A stretch of 38,693 bases of DNA, from NCBI GenBank assembly GCA_020629255.1, contig JAHDDR010000016.1, positions 1 to 38,693 of the forward strand, given 5' to 3'. Made by a program: the position numbers and the translations under genes. Within the stretch, counting starts at the first letter, position 1, and the number at the start of each line of letters is the position of its first letter. The notes below the pieces were generated by a model. It saw only the letters and a program-made list of their open reading frames with translations. It had not been told where the DNA came from and searched no databases. The stretch comes from Saprospiraceae bacterium (lineage in GTDB: Bacteria > Bacteroidota > Bacteroidia > Chitinophagales > Saprospiraceae). Positions 33,666 through 38,693 of this stretch are shown here, one piece after another.

Positions 33666-34115
33666 TTGCTTAAACCCTTCTACATATCGTGCATCATTGC
33701 CCTTTTGCTTTGTAACTTGACCTTTGTCTATGGGCAATCAGAAGAGAATGTCTGGGACACGTTGTCTGACATAACATTTGAAAACATTGTTGATCCTGCT
33801 TCTGGTATTCCAATACCCCAAGCCCAATTCGGCGAGGATGTCTTGGATTTGAATGGAAAGGAAATTACCGTAAGGGGATATTTGCTACCAGAAAAAGGAT
33901 ATAAAACACACAAGGAGTTTATTCTTTCTTCACTTCCCTATAATCTTTGTTATTTTTGCGGGAAGGCAGGGCCAGAAACGGTCATGGAAGTTTCCTCCTT
34001 GGATGCCATTCGTTATTCGGACGACCCAATAGTATTAAAAGGAGTATTAATGTTGAATGTTTTAGACCCTTATGGTCTACCTTACATTCTCACCAATGCC
34101 CGTCTCATTCGATAA
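33666..34115 (+). CDS. Small exported protein with CYFCG motif (first of tandem pair)
   Basis: A 149-residue protein with a signal peptide (LKPFYISCIIALLLCNLTFVYGQ, cleavage near residue 23). The start is TTG at 33666; no ATG would keep the signal. The conserved core runs from about residue 60: ITVRGYLLPEKGYKTHKEFI, then NLCYFCGKAGPETVMEV (about 96-112), and ends with a YILTNARLIR strand. It is 35% to 50% identical by eye to the next gene. The CxxC pair could bind a metal or be redox-active (inference). The GY(L/I)(L/I)P and CYFCG(x)AGPET pattern resembles DUF3299-like proteins, an assignment I am not certain of. Confidence 0.78.
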   Translation: MLKPFYISCIIALLLCNLTFVYGQSEENVWDTLSDITFENIVDPASGIPIPQAQFGEDVLDLNGKEITVRGYLLPEKGYKTHKEFILSSLPYNLCYFCGKAGPETVMEVSSLDAIRYSDDPIVLKGVLMLNVLDPYGLPYILTNARLIR

Positions 34116-34136
34116 GCCATAAACTTAGATATAGTT

Positions 34137-34595
34137 ATGAAACATTTTCTTTCGATTTGTATTTTCATGTTAGGATTTGCGACTTTGGTTTCCGCACAAG
34201 AGGATAAAGTCGCCGAAGGTAAAAAGACGTGGAAAACCTTAAGTAAAATCACATTTAAGAAAGAATTTGATGAATTCATGGGATTCAAGGTCGATGTGCC
34301 TGTTTTTTCTGAAGAAGTGAAAGCTTTGGATGGAAAAGAAATCATTATTAGAGGATACATTATTCCTACAGAAGGTTATAAAAGTCATAAAGCATTTGTC
34401 TTTTCTGCCTATCCCTATAATCTTTGTTATTTCTGCGGTGGTGCCGGACCGGAAACCGTTATGGACGTAGAAGCGGATGAAGATATAAAATACACCGCTG
34501 ATCCGGTTATCTTAAAGGGCGTTCTCCAATTGCGTTCCGGAGACATCAACCAATTATTTTATTCCATGACAAATGCCCGTTTGGTAAAGGAGTAA
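34137..34595 (+). CDS. Small exported protein with CYFCG motif (second of tandem pair)
   Basis: A 152-residue paralogue of the upstream gene, 21 bp after it, with a signal peptide (MKHFLSICIFMLGFATLVSAQ) and an ordinary ATG. It repeats the core: IIRGYIIPTEGYKSHKAFVF, NLCYFCGGAGPETVMDV (about 97-113) and a terminal YSMTNARLVKE strand. The mature N-terminal 30 residues differ more between the two. Both also lie near the redox protein YtxJ, but no direct link is shown. The pair may heterodimerise or act on related substrates (inference). Confidence 0.8.
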   Translation: MKHFLSICIFMLGFATLVSAQEDKVAEGKKTWKTLSKITFKKEFDEFMGFKVDVPVFSEEVKALDGKEIIIRGYIIPTEGYKSHKAFVFSAYPYNLCYFCGGAGPETVMDVEADEDIKYTADPVILKGVLQLRSGDINQLFYSMTNARLVKE

Positions 34596-34615
34596 AAGCG
34601 AAATAATTCCAAAAT

Positions 34616-34653
34616 AAAAAATCGGAATCTCAATATTGGGATTCCGATTTTTT
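34616..34653. terminator. Bidirectional terminator between the CYFCG pair and the M3 peptidase
   Basis: AAAAATCGGAATC (34616-34629) pairs with GATTCCGATTTTTT (34640-34653) across a 10-nt loop, with a T-run on either strand. It sits between convergent ends (34595 and 34677). Confidence 0.95.
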
Positions 34654-34676
34654 ATTTCATAGACTAATCTTATCCA

Positions 34677-36371
34677 CTACCATTGTGAATCATCCACACC
34701 ATTCAAATAATCTTTGATCATTCCAACCACAGATGCCACACAACCATCTTCGAAGGGTGACCGCAGATTCGCATATTTGACTAAATCCAAGAAAGATTGG
34801 CTTCCTCCGGCTTTACACAATTTCACATAATCCGACCAAGCATCTTCATGATTTTCTTGATCTCTTTTCCAAAATTGAAACGCACAAACCTGGGCTAAGG
34901 TATAATCTATATAATAGAATGGCATTTCGAATATATGTCCTTGTCTTTGCCAAAAACCACCGTTCTCCAAATATTCATTTCCTTCGTAATCTCTAAATGG
35001 AAGATATTTCTTTTCGATGTCCCTCCATGCTTGATTTCTTTCGGCCGGCGTCATTTCCGGATTTTCATAAATGACATGTTGAAATTCATCCACAGCAACT
35101 CCATAAGGCAAGAACAAAATACTTCCGGCCAAATGTGCGAATTTATATTTTTGCTCATCTTCTTCGAAGAATAAGTTCATCCAAGGCCAGGTAAAGAATT
35201 CCATGCTCATAGAATGGATTTCACAAGCTTCGTAGGTGGGCCAATGATACTCCATCACATCCATATCCCTACTTGAATAGACTTGGAATGCATGCCCCGC
35301 TTCGTGGGTTAGTACGTCTATATCATGACTTGTTCCATTAAAATTGGAAAAGATAAATGGAGCTTTATATTTTTTGATGAAGGTGCAATACCCTCCAGTT
35401 GCTTTTCCATCTTTGGATACGAGATCCATCAATCCCATATTATTCATGAAGGAGAAAAATTCATCCGTTTCCGGAGACAACTCCTTATACATGGTTTTTG
35501 CATGATCTACAATCCATTCGGGCGATCCTTTAGGATCCGGATTTCCCGTTTTGAATTTGAAAGGCTCATCATAATAATATAATTTATCGAGCCCTAGGCG
35601 GCGACGTTGCCTTTCCCTGAGTTCATTAGAAATGGGAACCACATGATCCAAAATTTGTTTCCGATAATTCGCTACCATTTTGGCATCATAATCGGAACGG
35701 AGCATTCTGGCGTAACCTAATTCTACAAAATTATTGTATCCCAATTTTTTGGCAATGTGCGTTCTTACTTTTACGAGTTTGTCGTAAATCTCATCAAATT
35801 TTTCTGCATTATCGGCAAAGAATTTCCACTTGGCGGTTTGCGATTCTTTCCTAACATTTCGATCCTCACTATCATGGAATTTGAGAATAGTCGATAAATT
35901 ATATTCCTTTCCTTGAAACTCAATCTTCGCTTTTGCCTTGAGCTTGGTGTACTCGCTTCTAAGTTTATTTTCTTCTTGTAAATCTTGTAGGATTTCCGGC
36001 TCGAATGTTTTGGTACTTAAATCAGCAACGGTAAAGAGAAGGTTCCCTTTTTTTTCTTCCAATTCTTTTCTGCAAGGAGATTTCAATAAAGCTTTATAAT
36101 ATTTCGTGACCAATTCTTGGTACTTGGGTGTGTTCAAGTCGAAATATTCATTTTCTTTTTCATAAAATTTATCTTCGGTATTTACCGTATGTCTGATACT
36201 ACAAATATTATACATAGAATCAAACTCACTCCTCAACTCCCCTATTTCGTCCATTAGTTTACTCTGGTCATCACTATCGGTTGTATTTTCAAACTGGGCA
36301 ACCAACTTATCAAACCGCAGGGAGAGATCTTCCATTTCTGGGCGTGAATATTCAAAATCTTCAAATTTCAT
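34677..36371 (-). CDS. M3 family oligoendopeptidase
   Basis: A 564-residue cytoplasmic zinc metallopeptidase of the M3 (PepF/thimet) family that cuts short peptides. The zinc-binding helix is THEAGHAF with His356, catalytic Glu357 and His360; the third ligand region is YEACEIHSMSMEFF (about 382-395). The helical N-terminal two-thirds shape the usual enclosed channel. No signal peptide. It is preceded by a 102-nt leader with a hairpin (see the 36406-36447 entry) and a clear -7 promoter element, and followed by a bidirectional terminator. Confidence 0.95.
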   Translation of the reverse strand: MKFEDFEYSRPEMEDLSLRFDKLVAQFENTTDSDDQSKLMDEIGELRSEFDSMYNICSIRHTVNTEDKFYEKENEYFDLNTPKYQELVTKYYKALLKSPCRKELEEKKGNLLFTVADLSTKTFEPEILQDLQEENKLRSEYTKLKAKAKIEFQGKEYNLSTILKFHDSEDRNVRKESQTAKWKFFADNAEKFDEIYDKLVKVRTHIAKKLGYNNFVELGYARMLRSDYDAKMVANYRKQILDHVVPISNELRERQRRRLGLDKLYYYDEPFKFKTGNPDPKGSPEWIVDHAKTMYKELSPETDEFFSFMNNMGLMDLVSKDGKATGGYCTFIKKYKAPFIFSNFNGTSHDIDVLTHEAGHAFQVYSSRDMDVMEYHWPTYEACEIHSMSMEFFTWPWMNLFFEEDEQKYKFAHLAGSILFLPYGVAVDEFQHVIYENPEMTPAERNQAWRDIEKKYLPFRDYEGNEYLENGGFWQRQGHIFEMPFYYIDYTLAQVCAFQFWKRDQENHEDAWSDYVKLCKAGGSQSFLDLVKYANLRSPFEDGCVASVVGMIKDYLNGVDDSQW

Positions 36372-36405
36372 TTTATTGAGTTAAGGTTTTTTAATTTCAT
36401 TGGGT

Positions 36406-36447
36406 AATTATTGTTTAGTCCTTTTTGAAATGACTTAGACAATAATT
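36406..36447 (-). promoter_or_regulatory. Stem-loop in the 5' leader of the M3 peptidase gene
   Basis: AATTATTGTTTAGTC (36406-36420) and GACTTAGACAATAATT (36432-36447) pair with one bulged or mismatched site around an 11-nt loop. The stem lies 35-76 nt before the peptidase ATG, within the transcribed leader if the promoter at 36473-36480 is correct. Possible roles are mRNA stability or a regulator-binding palindrome. Confidence 0.5.
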
Positions 36448-36472
36448 CCAAGTGCTTGATTTTTATGAACGC

Positions 36473-36480
36473 CAAATATA
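36473..36480 (-). promoter_or_regulatory. Predicted promoter (-7 element) for the M3 peptidase gene
   Basis: The minus strand reads TATATTTG, an exact TAnnTTTG match, about 102 bp before the ATG. Confidence 0.5.
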
Positions 36481-36524
36481 AATAAAATAATCCAAGTTGC
36501 GTTTCCTTTAATAAATGGTTTTAC

Positions 36525-36693
36525 TAGGCATTATTACGAATTAAATAGTAGGGCTGAAATTTATATCTTTTGTTCCCACTCCTCTTCACATACTCATCTT
36601 GACAGCTAAGGCTATCAGATTCCGTGTATTCATCGATTGAAAACAAAATCTACAATTTCATCTCACATACAAAACAATTCGTAATAATGCCTA
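36525..36693. repeat. 169-bp imperfect palindrome with 18-bp perfect terminal inverted repeats (MITE-like)
   Basis: TAGGCATTATTACGAATT at 36525-36542 recurs as its exact reverse complement at 36676-36693. Inside, TGAAATT (36555-36561) faces AATTTCA (36654-36660), TTTTGTT (36568-36574) faces AACAAAA (36642-36648), and at the centre TGACAGC (36600-36606) faces GCTATCA (36611-36617). The arms keep nearly the same symmetry axis throughout (coordinate sums 73215-73218). If the repeats are 16 bp, both ends are flanked by TA, as expected for an insertion of the IS630/Tc1-mariner type, although TA is self-complementary and so is not independent proof. No coding capacity. A non-autonomous mobile element or a large regulatory RNA hairpin are the leading explanations. 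Confidence 0.7.
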
Positions 36694-36699
36694 CTTTTG
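36692..36699 (+). promoter_or_regulatory. Predicted promoter (-7 element) for the membrane hydrolase gene
   Basis: TACTTTTG is an exact TAnnTTTG match 31 bp before the ATG at 36731. Its first two bases are the last two of the palindrome, so the element end contributes to the promoter. Confidence 0.55.
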
Positions 36700-36730
36700 A
36701 ATTTATTTTAGACAACTATCTGAAACATAC

Positions 36731-38011
36731 ATGGATTCACTATCTCAAATTGTGTTGGGTGCTGCTGTTGGAGAGGCCACTCTAGGTAAGAAAATAGGAA
36801 ACAGGGCAATGGTTGCCGGAGCCATCGGCGGAACCATTCCTGATTTAGATGTAATAGCCAACGCATTCCTTACTCCCATGCAAGCTTTGGATTTCCACAG
36901 GGGCATTTCCCACAGTATCGTATTTTCGGTAATTGCTCCTTTTTTGTTTGGAGGCTTTGCCTATTTTCTGTACCGAAAAAATGTACATAGAAATAAATGG
37001 TATCGGGGGCTGTTATCTATCCCTCTTATTCTAGCTGTATTTTTTCTGGCTGGAGCAGCGGGTTATGCTGCTGTTTCTATACAAAATTGGTGGGCATTGG
37101 CTGGCTCAATTGCGATAGGTCTACTCTTAGCCATCCCCATGATAAAATATTGGCTTAAGCAACCCGACGAATTCGAAATATCATTTTGGCGTTGGTATCT
37201 CTTATTTTTCCTCGCTTTCTCCACCCATTTATTGTTGGATTGTTTCACCTCCTACGGCACTCAAATTTTCATGCCTTTCAGCAACTACCGAGTAGCCTTC
37301 AGCTCTGTTTCTGTTGTTGACCCCTTATACACCATTCCATTCTTGCTTTTTCTTCTTATGGCTGCCATGATGAAAAAAGACTGGACGATAAGAAGTATTA
37401 CAAATTGGTTGGGGATTATCATCAGTACCGGATATTTGTTATTCGGATTGTATAACAAATCTGTTGTGAACCAAGTTTTTGCCAAATCCCTAAAAACGCA
37501 TGATATAGAGTATTCAAGATATTTTACTTCTCCTACCTTATTCCAGACCCTACTTTGGTCGGGAACCGTAGAAAGTGATACCTCATATCATATAGGCGTT
37601 TATTCTAGGATGGATCCTTCTTCCACCATACAGCGGTTTGTGGAAATACCAAAGAACCACCATTTATTAGCGGGACATGAAAATGATGAACACATCCAAA
37701 TTCTAAAAAGATTTTCAAATGGATATTATACCGTTTCCCATTCTCCGGATTCGACAAGCCTCCTTTTTACCGACTTGAGGTGGGGTGCTTTAGACAATAT
37801 CATACAAATCCCCGAAGAAGAACGATTCCCCATGCAATTTGAATTGATAGAACAAAATGGAAAACTAATCGTCATCGAAGAAGAAAAAGATGAAGACGCC
37901 GAAATGTTCAAGGATTTGACAAGGCTGCCGACCATTTTAGCTGAGATGAATGAAAAACATCCGAACTTCTTAGTCGAATACTGGGAGCGAATTATGGGGA
38001 AAAGGCAATGA
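36731..38011 (+). CDS. Membrane-bound metal-dependent hydrolase (YdjM/PF04307 type)
   Basis: A 426-residue integral membrane protein of the YdjM-like family, named for its LexA-regulated E. coli member; its reaction is not established. The N-terminus has conserved DSLSQ (2-6), IPDLDVI with D38 and D40, HRGISHS with His56 and His61, and LLLDCFTSYGTQ (about 169-180), the likely metal site within about five membrane helices. The region from about residue 230 to 426 is a soluble domain not found in short family members, rich in charged residues near the end (EEEKDEDAE). It overlaps the following gene by 4 bp (ATGA), so the two are translationally coupled. Confidence 0.88.
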   Translation: MDSLSQIVLGAAVGEATLGKKIGNRAMVAGAIGGTIPDLDVIANAFLTPMQALDFHRGISHSIVFSVIAPFLFGGFAYFLYRKNVHRNKWYRGLLSIPLILAVFFLAGAAGYAAVSIQNWWALAGSIAIGLLLAIPMIKYWLKQPDEFEISFWRWYLLFFLAFSTHLLLDCFTSYGTQIFMPFSNYRVAFSSVSVVDPLYTIPFLLFLLMAAMMKKDWTIRSITNWLGIIISTGYLLFGLYNKSVVNQVFAKSLKTHDIEYSRYFTSPTLFQTLLWSGTVESDTSYHIGVYSRMDPSSTIQRFVEIPKNHHLLAGHENDEHIQILKRFSNGYYTVSHSPDSTSLLFTDLRWGALDNIIQIPEEERFPMQFELIEQNGKLIVIEEEKDEDAEMFKDLTRLPTILAEMNEKHPNFLVEYWERIMGKRQ

Positions 38012-38604
38012 TAATTTCTTCAAAAGTCAGGGAAAATCTGATTCATTTATGGAGTAGTCCAGAAAAAAACAGCCAAGAATTGGCCTTTCAACTATTAGAC
38101 GGCATCCGATTATCCAAGGATGATTTAAATTGGCTCTTTGGTGTTTACCAAAAACGCTATACTCAAAATTCGGGCTATTCTACACTGAAGCATCATCAAC
38201 ATATCAGCGAAAAGGAAATTTTAAATGGGCGGATCTTCTCCTTTATCCTCAAACAGGAGCCCTCCCTGATTCCTGATTATTTCTGGTCTTTTTATTATTC
38301 CGATAAAACACTGCGGTTACCTTATGCCCTAACCCATACCATCCCAACTTATATATTCGAACAATTTTCTGACATACAGCAACTGATTTGGCAAGATGGT
38401 GAATTAGAATCATTAGATGAATCCCTTCTCTTACTTAAACATTTGGAAGTATTGGATGTAAGGAGGCAGCCCATTAGCCAGATTCACCCTAGTATTGCTC
38501 TTCTTTCCCAACTCAAAGAAATCTATTTGGTCAGTGCTTCTTTCATCCCTCCTGAGTTGGCTGAAAGAGATGATATAGAATTCTTTATTGATGCCCCTTA
38601 CTAA
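38008..38604 (+). CDS. Small protein with leucine-rich-repeat-like C-terminus
   Basis: A 198-residue cytoplasmic protein. The last 60 residues contain two to three short leucine-rich repeats, seen in LLLLKHLEVLDVRRQPISQI, IALLSQLKEIYLVSASF and PPELAERDDI. The first 130 residues are helical with many aromatic residues (for example LIPDYFWSFYYSDKTLRL) and are not recognised. It overlaps the stop of the membrane hydrolase (ATGA), which suggests joint synthesis in fixed ratio. Its start is set by this overlap; a role as partner or regulator of the hydrolase is inference. The 89 bases after it contain no feature I can support. Confidence 0.75.
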   Translation: MIISSKVRENLIHLWSSPEKNSQELAFQLLDGIRLSKDDLNWLFGVYQKRYTQNSGYSTLKHHQHISEKEILNGRIFSFILKQEPSLIPDYFWSFYYSDKTLRLPYALTHTIPTYIFEQFSDIQQLIWQDGELESLDESLLLLKHLEVLDVRRQPISQIHPSIALLSQLKEIYLVSASFIPPELAERDDIEFFIDAPY

Positions 38605-38693
38605 AAATGCTTCTCCTTTCAGAAACCTAAGGGCTTTATTTTTTGATTTTTTGCCAATAAACCCGTTTCTTTGCAGAGATTTTCTCCAATCTT

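Larger units (their letters stand above)
36372..36730. other. 359-bp non-coding gap with promoters and two palindromic structures
   Basis: No coding sequence is supported here. It holds the peptidase leader hairpin at 36406-36447, the peptidase promoter at 36473-36480 (minus), the 169-bp palindrome at 36525-36693, and the plus-strand promoter at 36692-36699. The rest is AT-rich with no other pattern I can name. Confidence 0.7.

Noticed and set aside
36543-36675. Possible small gene inside the 169-bp palindrome
   Set aside because: No reading frame of useful length with a start codon; the sequence is explained by its fold-back symmetry.
1-38693. Toxin-antitoxin, CRISPR, restriction-modification or phage-defence system
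   Set aside because: I looked for these and found no candidate genes, repeats or nucleases; the window is mainly core envelope and translation genes.

Overview
The window reads as chromosome of a Bacteroidota bacterium, perhaps of the Saprospiria type (the class is a guess). Signs visible in the sequence: AT-rich leaders with almost no Shine-Dalgarno motifs, many intergenic copies of the Bacteroidota -7 promoter element TAnnTTTG, a type IX secretion C-terminal sorting domain, lipoproteins with acidic residues after the lipobox cysteine, a BamA gene followed by two OmpH/Skp genes, a GGGP synthase/PcrB-like protein, a bacillithiol-type YtxJ protein and an asparaginyl-tRNA synthetase with a coiled-coil insertion. 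I found no tRNA, rRNA, CRISPR array, phage gene or transposase gene.

Layout. 1-4.3 kb (+): an exported protein and a large OmpA-family protein, closed by a hairpin terminator. 4.3-6.25 kb (-): rpsP-rimM-trmD, with an intrinsic terminator just before rimM. 6.4-11.7 kb (+): a glycine-rich T9SS-secreted protein, a DPM1-like glycosyltransferase, an S66 peptidase and a methyltransferase. 11.7-14.7 kb (-): a Na+/Ca2+ antiporter, then a tightly coupled glycosyltransferase-methyltransferase-lipoprotein operon. 14.8-21.4 kb (-): the envelope block tsaE, ald, uppS, bamA, ompH, ompH. 21.6-24.6 kb (+): a lipoprotein, a GNAT acetyltransferase and two CARDB-like exported proteins. 24.6-27.8 kb (-): a compact operon of exported alpha/beta hydrolase, LytS-type histidine kinase and LytTR response regulator, followed upstream by an MFS transporter and a DUF4286 protein. 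29.8-34.6 kb (+): GGGP synthase, rsgA, asnS, ytxJ and two tandem small exported paralogues sharing a CYFCG motif. 34.7-38.6 kb: pepF-like peptidase (-), a 359-bp gap with two palindromic structures, then a membrane metal-dependent hydrolase translationally coupled to a small LRR-like protein (+).

How the genes fit together. Most of the window is core envelope and translation function: outer-membrane protein assembly (BamA plus Skp-like chaperones), the undecaprenyl lipid carrier (UppS), ribosome biogenesis (S16, RimM, TrmD, RsgA), tRNA modification and charging (TsaE, TrmD, AsnRS).

There is no obvious defence or mobile system with large genes. The most unusual items are a 169-bp near-complete palindrome with 18-bp perfect ends (MITE-like, 36525-36693), an attenuator-like terminator abutting the rimM start codon, the hydrolase/kinase/regulator operon, and the tandem CYFCG exported proteins.
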